Assembly: GCF_000787715.1 (NCBI RefSeq)
Contig: NZ_BBPI01000069.1
Span: 1-64,000, forward strand
Length of the DNA stretch: 64,000 nucleotides
Direction: 5' to 3'
DNA from: Sphingomonas parapaucimobilis NBRC 15100
GTDB lineage: Bacteria; Pseudomonadota; Alphaproteobacteria; Sphingomonadales; Sphingomonadaceae
Shown here: positions 24,624 to 35,100 of the stretch, piece by piece
How the letters are laid out: every line of letters begins with the position of its first letter
Position numbering within the stretch: the stretch's first letter is position 1
Translations under genes and position numbers: made by a program
Notes under the pieces: generated by a model
The model's database searches: none
What the model was told of the DNA's origin: nothing
The model's input: only the letters and a program-made list of their open reading frames with translations

Positions 24624-26663
24624 ATGATGAAGAACCCGTTGCTAGACACATTCGCCCTGCCGCATTTCGGTGATATCCGCCCCGACCATATCGGCCCCGC
24701 GCTGGACCGGGTGCTGGCCGATCACCGAGCGGCGGTTGTGCGGATCGTGGAGGAGCGCCCGGCGAACTTCGCGGAAGCGTGGATGCCGCTGGAGCGCGCG
24801 GACACCGCCATTGCGGCGGTCTGGTCTGCGGTGACCCATTTGCAGGCCGTCGCCGACACGCCCGACCTGTGCGGCGCCTATGCGGAAGGGCAGAAGCGGT
24901 TGGTCGAGAACCGGCTTCAGGTCATGCAGAACCACGCTTTGTACGACGTCCTGGTCGCATTGACTGCCACGCCGGACTTCGCCGCGCGGGACGAGGCGGA
25001 TCGGGCGGCGGTCGACCATATGATCCGCGACTTCCGGCTGTCGGGCGTCGCGCTCGATCCCAAGGAAAGGACCCGTTTTGCCGCCCTGTCGGTGGAGCTG
25101 TCACAGCTGTCGACCGAGTTCGGCAATGCCGTGCTGGATGCGACCGATGCCTGGTTCGAGCATGTCGAGGACGAACGCCTGCTCGCCGGACTGTCGGATG
25201 CGGACAAGGCGATGTTTGCCGCAGCCGCCAAGACCAGGGACCTGTCCGGCTGGGTCGTCACGCTTCAGATGCCGCATGTCAACGCGGTCATGACCTTCGC
25301 GCGGGACCGGGGTCTGCGCGAACGGGTCTATGCCGCGTCGGCGACCCGTGCATCCGATCAGGGGCCTCATGCCGGGCAGTTCGACAATTCGGCTCGGATC
25401 GCGGCGATTCTCGCGCGACGGCAAGAGGGCGCCCGGCTCCTCGGCTTTCCCGATCCGGTCGAATGGTCGCTTGCCACCAAGATGGCGCCCAATGCTGGGG
25501 AGGTGCTGGCCTTCCTGCGCGATCTGGCGGGTCGTGCCAAGCCGGCGGCCGAACTCGAATTCGCCGCGCTCGCCACTTATGCCGCGAAGCATCTGGGGAT
25601 CGACGAACTGCAACCCTGGGACGTGACCTATGTCGCGGAGCGGCTGCGCGAGGCGCAGTTTGCGGTCGACGAACAGGCAGTGCGTGCGCATTTTCCGGTC
25701 GAGAATGTGATCGCCGGTTGGAAGAACCTGCTCGATCGCCTGTTCGGTATCAGCCTTGTCGGGCGTCCCGACGTCCCGGTCTATCACCCGGACGCCTGCT
25801 ATTACGACGTCGTGGATGACCAGGGTAAGGTTTTTGCGGGTGTCTATCTCGACCTGCACGCCCGCGCGGGCAAGCGCGGCGGCGCCTGGATGGCGCAGGC
25901 GCGGCCCCGGTTGAACGACGGCGATGTCCAGCGCGTGCCGGTCGCCTATCTGGTCTGTAACTTCGCGCCCAAGATGCCGGGCAGCCCGTCGCTGCTCAGT
26001 CACAAGGAAGTGGTGACATTCCTCCACGAGACCGGCCATTGCCTGCATCACCTGTTCACCGAGGTCGATCGCCCCAACATCGCAGGGACGAACGGGTTCG
26101 AGTGGGACGCGATCGAGCTGCCCAGCCAGCTGATGGAGGATTTTGCCTGGGACCGGGCCGTCCTGCGCGATATGTCGGGCCATTATGAAACCGGGGAACC
26201 GCTGTCGGATTGGCTGTTCGACCGGCTGGTCGCCGCACGGCATTTCCTGTCGGGCATGTTCATCGTCCGGCAGGTCGAGTTCGCGCTGTTCGACCTTCTC
26301 CTCCACATGGGGACGCTGGGCCATGACCCCATCGAGGTGATCGAGGCCGTGCGTGACGAGGTGGCGGTGGTCCACCCGCCCGCCTGGCATCGTTTTCCGC
26401 ACGCCTTCACCCATATTTTCGCCGGCGGCTATGCGTCGGGCTATTACAGCTATCTCTGGGCCGAGGTGCTAGCCGCCGACGGGTTCCAGCGTTTCATCGA
26501 AGCGGGGCTGGTCGATAGGGCCGTGGCCGCACGCTTCTGCTCCGAGGTCCTTTCGCGCGGGGCAAGCCGCCCTGCCGCCGACAGCTTCCGCGCCTTTCGC
26601 GGACGCGACGCCGATCCGCAGGCGATGCTGGCGCGCCATGGGCTGACGACCAATGCGCGCTGA
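24624..26663 (+). CDS. M3-family oligopeptidase (PrlC/Dcp-like)
   Basis: This 679-aa cytoplasmic zinc peptidase has HETGH at His468 as its zinc-binding motif. The third ligand, Glu, lies about 25-30 residues downstream in the [18 protein letters not shown] segment, and the substrate-binding motif [18 protein letters not shown] follows. The N-terminus ([17 protein letters not shown]) is typical of oligopeptidase A and dipeptidyl carboxypeptidase. These enzymes cut peptides of up to about 20 residues and would take over from TldD/TldE. The start is the ATG at 24624, preceded by GAGGGAAAA. Its end overlaps the next gene by 11 bases. Confidence 0.92.
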   Translation: MMKNPLLDTFALPHFGDIRPDHIGPALDRVLADHRAAVVRIVEERPANFAEAWMPLERADTAIAAVWSAVTHLQAVADTPDLCGAYAEGQKRLVENRLQVMQNHALYDVLVALTATPDFAARDEADRAAVDHMIRDFRLSGVALDPKERTRFAALSVELSQLSTEFGNAVLDATDAWFEHVEDERLLAGLSDADKAMFAAAAKTRDLSGWVVTLQMPHVNAVMTFARDRGLRERVYAASATRASDQGPHAGQFDNSARIAAILARRQEGARLLGFPDPVEWSLATKMAPNAGEVLAFLRDLAGRAKPAAELEFAALATYAAKHLGIDELQPWDVTYVAERLREAQFAVDEQAVRAHFPVENVIAGWKNLLDRLFGISLVGRPDVPVYHPDACYYDVVDDQGKVFAGVYLDLHARAGKRGGAWMAQARPRLNDGDVQRVPVAYLVCNFAPKMPGSPSLLSHKEVVTFLHETGHCLHHLFTEVDRPNIAGTNGFEWDAIELPSQLMEDFAWDRAVLRDMSGHYETGEPLSDWLFDRLVAARHFLSGMFIVRQVEFALFDLLLHMGTLGHDPIEVIEAVRDEVAVVHPPAWHRFPHAFTHIFAGGYASGYYSYLWAEVLAADGFQRFIEAGLVDRAVAARFCSEVLSRGASRPAADSFRAFRGRDADPQAMLARHGLTTNAR

Positions 26664-27729
26664 TCGCGACACGGGCGCCGTTCGACGCTGGCGGTCCGAG
26701 GCGATCCACCGCATCGAGGCGGATTTCAACCGCTCGGCCGATACACACCTGATCCGGGTGGAACTGCCGCGCCATCCGGGCATCACGCTGTACCTGAAGG
26801 ACGAAAGCAGCCATCCGACGGGTAGCCTGAAGCACCGGCTGGCGCGCTCGCTGTTCCTGTACGCGCTGTGCAATGGCTGGATCGGGCCGGATACCTGTGT
26901 GATCGAGTCGTCCTCCGGCTCGACGGCGGTGAGCGAAGCCTATTTCGCCAAGATGCTGGCCCTGCGTTTCATCGCAGTGGTGCCCGCCTCGACCGCCGCG
27001 CCCAAGCTGGATGCGATCCGTTTCCATGGTGGCGAGATCCACATGGTCGACGATCCGCGCACCGTCTACGACGTCTCCAACACCCTGGCGACGGAGACGG
27101 GCGGTCATTATCTCGACCAATTCACCTATGCCGAGCGGGCGACCGACTGGCGCGGCAACAACAATATTGCCGAGAGCATCTTTGCGCAGATGTCGGCGGA
27201 GGAGCATCCCGTTCCCCGCTGGATCGTCTGTGGGGCCGGGACAGGGGGGACATCGGCGACGATCGGGCGATTCATCGGTTATCAGCGCCATGCGACGCGG
27301 CTATGCGTCGCCGACCCGGTGCATTCGGTCTTTCACCGGCACTTTTCCGACCGCCAGGCCCTGTCGCTGCCCGAGGGTTGCGGCAGTTGCATCGAGGGGA
27401 TCGGGCGACCGCGCGTCGAACCCAGCTTCATCCCCTCCGTGATCGACCGGATGATCGCGGTCGAGGATGTCGCCAGCATCGGTGCGATGCGCGCGCTTTC
27501 CCGCCGGTTGGGGCGCAGGGTGGGCGGTTCGACCGGCACCAACCTGGTCGCCGTGACCCAATTGGTGGAGGAAATGGCGGCACGCGGAGACGTTGGCTCG
27601 ATCGTCACCATATTGTGCGATGGCGGCGAGCGTTACGGCTGCACCTATTATGACGACCCATGGCTCGACGCTCGCGGCTTGGACTGGCGGGCGCAGGAAA
27701 CCGCATTCAGCGCCATATTCGGCCTGTGA
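26653..27729 (+). CDS. PLP-dependent cysteine synthase/desulfhydrase-like enzyme (Cds1 type)
   Basis: This 358-aa fold-type II PLP enzyme has the Schiff-base Lys60 in [15 protein letters not shown], the substrate loop [13 protein letters not shown] and the glycine-rich phosphate loop [12 protein letters not shown]. The N-terminus and the block [19 protein letters not shown] match the group containing mycobacterial L-cysteine desulfhydrase Cds1, which releases sulfide, pyruvate and ammonia from cysteine. It overlaps the oligopeptidase by 11 bases and is the last gene of the run. In this context it would process cysteine released from the peptides. The reaction direction, synthesis or breakdown, cannot be settled from sequence. 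Confidence 0.85.
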   Translation: MRADRDTGAVRRWRSEAIHRIEADFNRSADTHLIRVELPRHPGITLYLKDESSHPTGSLKHRLARSLFLYALCNGWIGPDTCVIESSSGSTAVSEAYFAKMLALRFIAVVPASTAAPKLDAIRFHGGEIHMVDDPRTVYDVSNTLATETGGHYLDQFTYAERATDWRGNNNIAESIFAQMSAEEHPVPRWIVCGAGTGGTSATIGRFIGYQRHATRLCVADPVHSVFHRHFSDRQALSLPEGCGSCIEGIGRPRVEPSFIPSVIDRMIAVEDVASIGAMRALSRRLGRRVGGSTGTNLVAVTQLVEEMAARGDVGSIVTILCDGGERYGCTYYDDPWLDARGLDWRAQETAFSAIFGL

Positions 27730-27774
27730 TAGGAAGATACGGGGTGTTTATGGCGACCCTTGGCGCGTGCGCGC

Positions 27775-28800
27775 TCACGGGCGACGGCCCTTGCCATCGG
27801 GCAGTGACAGGCGCAGGATCGTTCCTGTTGACGGTCCGTTTTCGACGCTCAGCTGCGCACCCATCTGTTTGGCCAGACTGCGCACCAGTTTCAGGCCGAG
27901 ACTGTTCGAGCCCTGAAGGTCGAACCCCGGCGGCAGGCCGGCGCCATCGTCGATCACGCAAAGCGCGATGACGTCATCCTGTCGGGTGAGGGTGACGATC
28001 AATTGCCCGACCTCGCGGTCGGCAAAGCCGTGTTCCATCGCATTGGCGACGCCCTCCGCCATGATCAGCGCCAGCGGGATCGCCGCATCGGGCGAAAGTC
28101 GGAGTCCGGAGACGGCCTCGATCCGGTGGATGATGCCGGGTTTCGTGTCGGTGGCGAACAGGTCCGCCATCAGGTCGCGCAGGAAGATGTCCAGCGGCAC
28201 CTGCTCGCCCGTCGTCGCATAGAGCTGCCGCTGAATACGCCCGATCAGTTGCAGCTTCGTGGATGCATCGGACAGGACCATGCGCGCGATCGGATCGACG
28301 ACCTGTCGCTGCTGCAGCGACAGCATCGCGCCGACCATCTGGATGTTGTTGGAGACGCGGTGCTGCAACTCGCTGAAGAGCAACTCGGTGCGTTCGGCGA
28401 GTTGTCGCTGTTCCGCGGCCAGCCGAGACGATCGCCGATTGGCGCGCTGCATGGCGTCGACAAGGCCGATGTCGACCGCCACGACCCCGGCATAGAAGCC
28501 CAGGGCGACGAGCGTGCGCGGCGCAAGATCGAAGCTGTTGGCCGGCGGTATGAAGAAATACCAGGCGAGCAGGCCGCAGACGATGGCTGACAGCGTTCCC
28601 GGGCCACGCCCGAACAGGAAGGACGAGATGATGACGGCCGGGAAGAATGTCAGATAGGGAAACCCCGGCGGAAAGGCCGCGTCCAGTTTCCAGCGTATCC
28701 ACCACGCAATGGCCGGAAGTAGCAACGCCACGGCATAGGCCAGCGCCCTGCGCTCGCCAAGCAGCGGCAGTTGCTCGAATATCCGGCGCTTCGCGTCCAT
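27775..28800 (-). CDS. HisKA_2-type sensor histidine kinase with DUF4118 membrane domain
   Basis: The N-terminus holds a KdpD-like four-helix membrane domain (DUF4118) containing LTFFPAVIISSFLFGRGPG. A short coiled coil leads to the HisKA_2 dimerisation helix with the phospho-histidine in SELQHRVSNNIQ. The HATPase domain ends with TGTILRLSLPDGKG. This class (with HWE kinases) is common in alphaproteobacteria and often feeds the general stress response. I prefer the ATG at 28800, giving 341 aa. The frame is open to 28845, and an AGGAGG lies upstream at an awkward distance, so the start is uncertain. No partner regulator is adjacent. Confidence 0.85.
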   Translation of the reverse strand: MDAKRRIFEQLPLLGERRALAYAVALLLPAIAWWIRWKLDAAFPPGFPYLTFFPAVIISSFLFGRGPGTLSAIVCGLLAWYFFIPPANSFDLAPRTLVALGFYAGVVAVDIGLVDAMQRANRRSSRLAAEQRQLAERTELLFSELQHRVSNNIQMVGAMLSLQQRQVVDPIARMVLSDASTKLQLIGRIQRQLYATTGEQVPLDIFLRDLMADLFATDTKPGIIHRIEAVSGLRLSPDAAIPLALIMAEGVANAMEHGFADREVGQLIVTLTRQDDVIALCVIDDGAGLPPGFDLQGSNSLGLKLVRSLAKQMGAQLSVENGPSTGTILRLSLPDGKGRRP

Positions 28801-28878
28801 ATGCCCTATCACGTCCTCCTGTGTGAGGTTCTCCTGCGCGATCACGCCATCCGTTGCAAACCCAGGTTAATACGGCAT

Positions 28879-28907
28879 CGGGGTCGTCGCTTTGAACCGC
28901 GACCCCG
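28879..28907 (-). terminator. hairpin after the chemoreceptor gene
   Basis: An 8-bp perfect stem (CGGGGTCG at 28879-28886 with CGACCCCG at 28900-28907) encloses a 13-base loop. It lies about 30 bases downstream of the minus-strand chemoreceptor stop and before the kinase gene. No long U tract follows, so termination may be weak. Confidence 0.45.
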
Positions 28908-28939
28908 TATCAGCCGTGACGGGCGGGATCTGTCCAATA

Positions 28940-30712
28940 TCAGGCGGCGTATCTGGACGAGTGGCCAAAATCCGTCTGGTATTGCGGCGAGGCGGTGGAG
29001 GCATGTTGCGCGGCCGCATCCACGTTGAAGCGCATGACCGAGGCCATCAGCGTCCCGCACTCCTGCGCGAGCAGGCTGGCGGCGGCCGTCGATTCCTCGA
29101 CCATCGCGGCATTCTGTTGCGTGACCGAATCGATCTCTCCAATGGCGATGTTGACCTGGCCCAAGCTGTGGGCCTGCTGTTCGGAGGAGCGGGCGATGAC
29201 GTCGACCACGGTGCTGACGTCCGACACCTTGCCGATGATCCGTTGCAGGGCATTGCCAGTTTCGTCGACCAGCACCACGCCCGACCGGACATGTTCGATC
29301 GCCGACAGGATGCGCGCCTTGACGTCGGATGCCGCATCGGCCGAGCGCTGCGCCAGCGCGCGGACTTCGGAGGCGACGACGGCAAAGCCCTTGCCCGCAT
29401 CGCCAGCCCGCGCCGCCTCGACGCCCGCGTTCAGGGCGAGCAGATTGGTCTGGAAGGCGATGCCGTCGATGACGGTGATGATGTCCACGATCTCGCGGCT
29501 GGCCTGGTCGATGCCGTTCATCGCGGTGATCGACTTGGCGACGATCTGCCCGCCCTTTTCGGCTTCGTCGCGAGCCTCGGTCACGGCGCGGTTCGCCTGG
29601 CTGGCGCTGGCGGCGCCTTCGCGGACGCCTTGCGTGATTTCGCCGACCGCAGCGGCGGTCTCGCGCAGGCTGGCGGCCTGCTGCTCGCTGCGCGCCGACA
29701 GATTGTCCGTGGCCTGGCGGATTTCCTCGATATTCGAGCGGATGGAACCGGCGCTGCCGCGAACGTCGCTGGTCAGGCCGGAAAGGTTCTGGACCGCACG
29801 GTTGAAGTCGGTTGCCAGCTGATGGAAGGCGGGGGGCAGATCGGTCAGGCGAACGGTCAGATCGGCCGCCGAAAGGCTTTGCAGGCCGGAACCGATCGCG
29901 TCCAGGGCCAGATCGCGCTCGCGGTCGTCGCTCACCTTGGCCTTGGCCGCGTCGCGGAAGACGACGACGGCGCGGGCCATGTCGCCCAGTTCGTCGCCGC
30001 GCGCGCTGCCCGGCACGTCGATATCGTTGCGACCGCGCGCCAGCTCGGCCATCAGGCGGGTGAGGGCGGTGATCGGCCGCGCGATGCTACGGCTCAGCAC
30101 CATCTGAAGGGTGATGACGACGCCGATCAGCATCACGCCGCCCAGCACCAGGGCAATGATGGCGGTGCTGATGGCATTTTCTTGCGAGGCAGCGTTGCTG
30201 GCGATCGCCGCTGTTTCCTGGTCGCGAATGGCGCGAAGCGGCAACACGATGTCACTGGTCAGAACGGCCTTTCCGGCGTCACGAACGGCCTGTTGCGCCT
30301 CGTCGCGCCGCCCGTCCTTGACCCAATCGGTCAGACGATCGCTCCATGTCCGCCGCCACTTCGCCTTTTCCACATTCGACTTGGCGAGCAACGCAAGCTC
30401 GGCCGGGTCGTTCAGCATCGCGTTCAGTTCGCGGCTGGTGGTGTCATATTCCTTGCGGGCTTCTTCATACGACTTCAGATAGCTTTTGTCTCCGGTGACC
30501 AGGAACCCGCGCAGCTGGCTGTTCTCACGCAGGATCGATGTCTCCAGCGTCAGCGCCTTGGCATAGACTTCCTGGGCATGGTTGTTGCCCGCCGTTGCGT
30601 TCTTGATTTCCCAGATGTTCACGAAGAACACGATCGTCATCACCGCGGCCGACAGGCTGACGATCAGGAACGATACACCCAGTTTCTTGGGGATGTTCAT
30701 GTTCGTAAGCAT
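28940..30712 (-). CDS. methyl-accepting chemotaxis protein
   Basis: This 590-aa chemoreceptor has an N-terminal membrane helix (about residues 12-32), a periplasmic four-helix sensor of the CHASE3-like kind (about 35-180) and a second membrane helix (about 185-210). HAMP follows, then the long cytoplasmic signalling coiled coil. The hairpin tip contains IDGIAFQTNLLALNAGVEAAR (GIAFQTNLLALNA is the core kinase-contact motif), and the flanking helices carry glutamine/glutamate methylation sites. There is no C-terminal CheR-binding pentapeptide. No che genes are nearby, so it is an orphan receptor feeding a distant array. The start could also be an ATG 12 bases downstream. Confidence 0.93.
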   Translation of the reverse strand: MLTNMNIPKKLGVSFLIVSLSAAVMTIVFFVNIWEIKNATAGNNHAQEVYAKALTLETSILRENSQLRGFLVTGDKSYLKSYEEARKEYDTTSRELNAMLNDPAELALLAKSNVEKAKWRRTWSDRLTDWVKDGRRDEAQQAVRDAGKAVLTSDIVLPLRAIRDQETAAIASNAASQENAISTAIIALVLGGVMLIGVVITLQMVLSRSIARPITALTRLMAELARGRNDIDVPGSARGDELGDMARAVVVFRDAAKAKVSDDRERDLALDAIGSGLQSLSAADLTVRLTDLPPAFHQLATDFNRAVQNLSGLTSDVRGSAGSIRSNIEEIRQATDNLSARSEQQAASLRETAAAVGEITQGVREGAASASQANRAVTEARDEAEKGGQIVAKSITAMNGIDQASREIVDIITVIDGIAFQTNLLALNAGVEAARAGDAGKGFAVVASEVRALAQRSADAASDVKARILSAIEHVRSGVVLVDETGNALQRIIGKVSDVSTVVDVIARSSEQQAHSLGQVNIAIGEIDSVTQQNAAMVEESTAAASLLAQECGTLMASVMRFNVDAAAQHASTASPQYQTDFGHSSRYAA

Positions 30713-31019
30713 TATGCGTTTCTCTCAACAGGTCGGACGAAGGACGATACGCGTGGATTCATTGCGTTATCATTATCGGGGGCGGGAAGGACCGGTCGGT
30801 CATGCGTCGCATCGAAGGTCGCTGCGACGACGGGGAGAGCATCAAAGGCGATCATGGATTCGGCTTTGAAACGTGCCGCGAAATACACTGGCGCAGTCGT
30901 CGTCGCGCAATGTCCTATCCCCCCGATCCTGCGTGAAACCTTGGTTTCGTCGGACAACGGGTAGAACCGCAAGGTTAAGGATGGGTGAAGCGTGTAACCA
31001 TTATCGTGACATATATTCG
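30713..31019. other. intergenic region, no gene seen
   Basis: This 307-bp gap separates two minus-strand genes. It should hold the promoter of the chemoreceptor gene. A small hairpin-forming GAAACCTTGGTTTC sequence occurs near 30938. No coding frame here shows a recognisable motif. Confidence 0.4.
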
Positions 31020-32093
31020 TCAGGCCGTCAGCCAGTGGATCCACGCACCATAAGGATGGCAATGGGCGAGCACGCGGTCGCGCCCATCAGGCCAGGAGCG
31101 CACGCGAAGCTCGACCCGCTGGCGCGCCTGGTCCCATTCGAAACCGACAGCGGCGAAAGGCCTCGTCATGGTCGCGGACGCACCGGCTTCGTGCAGCGTC
31201 GCCTCGATCCGGGCGCGGTCCTCGGCGCTGAGATATTGCAGCACCATCGAATGCAGGACGACCCGGTGGCGACCGTCCGGCGCGGGAAGGGCAAGCTGTG
31301 TCGCCAGCCAGGATGCCGCATCGCCGGTATCGAGCCGGGGCGGATGGTGTCGCGCGATCGCCAGCGCCCGGTCCAGGCGCTCGGCTCGTTCGGGCTGGTC
31401 GGCGAAGATGAACGACGCCAGCCGTTCGCAGGCCGCCGGATCATTGACGTCGAGCGGGTGGAGATCGACGCCCCGCGCCGCGCGGACGGTTACGGCGGCA
31501 TCGGGAGGCGGGGGGCCACGCCACTCCGGCGCGATCCGCACCATCGAGTCCGTCGCCCCCGCCCGGACGCCACCCAGATCATAGGCATAGCGGGACAGGT
31601 TGAGGTTCAGCCCGGCGCTTGCCCCGATTTCGAACAGGTCGAAATCATGGCCATGGTTCTGCGCCAGGACCATCAGGGCGGCGTACAAGGCCGCCGCGCG
31701 GCCGATCTCGTTGGTCTGCGGCACCCGCAGCAACCAGTCGACCAGGAATTCGTCATGGGCCGCCAGCGCCAGGGCGACCGCCTCGTCGTAGCGATCATGG
31801 TCCCCGGCATAGAGCGCGGCCAATTGCGGCTCGACACCGCGCCTCGCCAGGGCGTGCAGGGCAGCGTTGATCCGCATCGCGATCGCGGAGGAGGCGGCGG
31901 TGCTGCCCCAGGAGCGGATCAGCGCGGCGCTGAGCGGTGCCTTGTCGAGCTGCCGATCCACTGCGGCGAGCAGGTCGGCGACAAAGGGCGTACCGATCGC
32001 CCGCATCACCAGCGACTGTCGGTACAGTTCGCTGGGCTGGGCGGTCGGTTTTTCCGAACCCGGATACATGGTCTTGGAATGCTCCGGCTGCAT
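31020..32093 (-). CDS. DUF2332 family protein
   Basis: This 357-aa cytoplasmic protein matches DUF2332. It has the block HDFDLFEIGASAGLNLNLSR, which resembles an S-adenosylmethionine-binding glycine-rich loop, then LVLHSMVLQYLS-like (VVLHSMVLQYLSAEDRARI) and a C-terminal HCHPYGAWIHWL. No activity is established for the family as far as I know. I chose the ATG at 32093 because a frame opening at 32129 would start inside the terminator hairpin of the upstream receptor gene. An ATG at 32069 is also possible. The neighbours give no functional hint. Confidence 0.75.
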   Translation of the reverse strand: MQPEHSKTMYPGSEKPTAQPSELYRQSLVMRAIGTPFVADLLAAVDRQLDKAPLSAALIRSWGSTAASSAIAMRINAALHALARRGVEPQLAALYAGDHDRYDEAVALALAAHDEFLVDWLLRVPQTNEIGRAAALYAALMVLAQNHGHDFDLFEIGASAGLNLNLSRYAYDLGGVRAGATDSMVRIAPEWRGPPPPDAAVTVRAARGVDLHPLDVNDPAACERLASFIFADQPERAERLDRALAIARHHPPRLDTGDAASWLATQLALPAPDGRHRVVLHSMVLQYLSAEDRARIEATLHEAGASATMTRPFAAVGFEWDQARQRVELRVRSWPDGRDRVLAHCHPYGAWIHWLTA

Positions 32094-32128
32094 CGGTCGC
32101 CTATGACGCCGCGAAAGATAAGAAGGCA

Positions 32129-32169
32129 ATACGCGCCGGGACGACGGGAAAGTCGACCCCGGCGCGTAT
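32129..32169 (-). terminator. hairpin terminator after the TonB receptor gene
   Basis: A perfect 12-bp stem (ATACGCGCCGGG at 32129-32140 with CCCGGCGCGTAT at 32158-32169) surrounds a 17-base loop. It begins 18 bases after the receptor stop on the minus strand and is followed by TGCCTTCTTATC, a partly U-rich tail. It isolates the receptor from the DUF2332 gene. Confidence 0.7.
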
Positions 32170-32186
32170 CACCCGGTCAGGCCGGA

Positions 32187-35100
32187 TCAGAAGTTGAAGT
32201 TCGCACCGGCGCTGAAGTTGCGACCGACCAGACCGGCATAATGCCAGCTGCTCAGATAGTTCGGATTGCTGGTATAAGCCGCCGCCGCCAGCGGAGCGCG
32301 GGCATTGGTCAGGTTCTGGATGTTGAAGAAGAAACGGAAGTCGTCATTGACCCGCACGCCGATGTTCAGATCGGTATAGATGAACGGGCGAACGAAGCAC
32401 TGGTTGTTCACGTCGCTGCCCGCGATGATCGGCACCAGCGTGTTCTTGCACGACAGGTCGATCACGCCGTTGGTCGGCTGGATGCGATCGGCCGCCACCT
32501 GCTTGATCCGTCCGACATAATAGGTCGTGCTGGTCAGCGAGAAATTGCCGACTTCGATCGTGTTCTGCCAGTTGCCACGGATACGCGGCGTGCCGCCACC
32601 CGACGACAGCTCGTACGGCCCCAGCGTACCCGCATATTTCTGCACCACGCCCGCCGGGGTGACGAGGTCAAGACGCAGGACGCGAGTGACGTCGACGCGG
32701 CTGATCAGCTTCACGCCATTGTCGAACTGGAAGTTCGCATTGGCCTGCATGTCGATACCCGAGCTGACCATGTAGTTGGCGTTGACGTAGGGAACGTCGA
32801 ACACTAGCAGACGGGGCAGGGCGTTCGGGTTGACGGGATCGGGCGCGTCGATGACGTTGCACTTGTAGCCCGGACCCACCTTGGCCAGCGCCGCGCAACC
32901 GTCGGTTGCATTGGTCTGCTTGTAATAGGCGTTGATCGCCTCGGCACGCAGCGGTCCGCTGACGATCAGGTTCGACTTGCGGATGTTGTAGTAATCGACC
33001 GTGACATTCAGCCAGCGCGTCGGGTTGACGATCGTACCGACGGTGAAGCTGCGCGACACCTCGGGCAGGATGTCCGGGTTGCCCTGCGCCCCGCTGCCGA
33101 TATTGTACGAGGTCGTATAGGCGGGATTGCCCTGGTGCGCCGCAATGAAGCTGGCGGGCGGGTTGAACGAAGAGAAGCCGGAATAGCTGCTCGCCGGGTT
33201 GTATTCGGCGAAGGTCGGCGCACGGAAACCCTGCGAATAGGTGGCGCGCAGCGAGAATTCGCGGACCGGGGTGAACTTGGCACCCACCTTCGGCGAGAAG
33301 TGGCTATAACCCTGCGAATAGTGATCGTAACGGCCCGAGACGTTCAGGTCGAACGAGCGTGCAAAGGGGGCGTCGATCTCGAAGAACCCAGCGGTCACGG
33401 TCTGACGACCCTGCGCCGACGAGGTGTTCAGGCCGTAATAGGACAGGTCCGCATTCTGGTTGCGGTTCATCAACGTCTCGCGACGGACCTGGAACCCGCC
33501 ACCGACATTCAGGTCGCCGCCCGGCAGTTCCATCAGCGACTTCAGCAGCGAACCGCCGATCGTCGCCACCGTCGAATAGGACGGGGTGGTCCGCTCCGGC
33601 GAGATCTGGTCGCGCACGGCCTGCGTGTTCTGTTCCGGATTGACGAAGTTGTACGCCCCGGTGTTGACCGCATTCAGAAGGCCCTGGATGTTGATGAAGC
33701 CGCGCTGCGTGACCGCGAAATTGTCACGGGCATAGACGCCGTTCAGGCGGAACTTGAATCCATCGCCCAGATCGCCTGAAATGCCATAGGTCGCCCGGAA
33801 TACGTCGACATAGCGATGGCTGTTGGCGGGGATGTCGCCGAACAGGTAATAGATGCGTGCTGCGCTGTCCGCCGGGTTGGCGCCCGCCACGGCATAGGGG
33901 TTGTTGGGGTTCAGGCGACGGTCGGCGGCGGTGGCGCAGTTCACGCCGGCGGCGCAGACATACATCGGCAGGACGATGCCCGGGCTGCTGGATGCGAGCG
34001 CCGCCGAGCCACCGAAGGGCTGGGTCTGGCGGATGCCCGACGGCGCGCCGCGGATATCGACTTCGGAATGCGAATAGCTGCCGCTGGCAAAGGCTTCCCA
34101 ACCCTCGGCGATCCGGACGTTCAGGCGCGCCGTGGTCGAGTAACGCTCCTGGCGCGGCTGGATGATCGAATATTCGGCGGGCAGGTTATGCGCGCAACCG
34201 GTGCCCTGTGCCGCGCCCGAGGTCACGGTGAAGGTGCCGAAGGGGCAGGCATTCGGATTGAGCAGGCGATACTGGTTGGTCGGCGGCGAGCCGACCTGGC
34301 CCGACAGCGGATTGTTCAGGTCGCTCTGCGATACGCGGGTGACGACCGCCTGCGGGTTCTGCTGGAGCAGCGAATCGTCGTTGCGATTGCGGTCCTGCAG
34401 GCCGCTGGGGCGCAGGTCGAGCGTGTTGAACGGGTAGCCGCGCGAGTTGTTGGTGATGAACCCGTCATAGGTGTATTCACCGTTGACGTAGAAGTTGAAC
34501 CCCTGCTCGCGATAATCACCGAACCCGGCGGTCAGCGTGGCGCGATAATGCGCGCCGTCAGCCTTTTCGGTGGTGCCCCCCTGGACCGAGCCCGAAATGC
34601 CCTGGACGTTCTTTTTGCTGATCAGGTTGACCACGCCGCCGATCGCGTCGGCGCCATAGGTCGACGACGCACCGTCCTTCAGCACTTCGATGCGCTCGAT
34701 GGTGCTGAACGGGATCGAGTTCAGGTCGACATAGGCGTTATGGCCGTCATCGTTCAGCGGGAAGTTGGCCGAGCGCAGGCCGTCGATCAGCACGACCGTC
34801 GACGAAACGCCCAGGCCGCGCAGCGACACCGCCGCGCCACCGGCCGAGAAGCCGTTCTTGAAACCGGTCGAGATCGAACCCGCGCTGTCGGCCGAAACCG
34901 AACGGATGGCGTCCTGTGCGGTGGTGATGTTGGCGCGCAGCATCACGTTCGAGTTCACCACGGTCACGGGCGAGATCGAGCTGGCGTTGGAATCGCGGAA
35001 CAGCGTGCCGGTGACGACGACGGTCGCGCCTTCCGACGTGGCGGGCGCAGGCGCGGCCCGCTTGATCTGAACGTCCTGTTCGGTCGTGGCGGGTGCGGCG

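Noticed and set aside
28892-30964. 690-codon plus-strand frame opposite the chemoreceptor gene
   Set aside because: It is a shadow of a clear methyl-accepting chemotaxis gene, with periodic glycine and arginine content and no motif.
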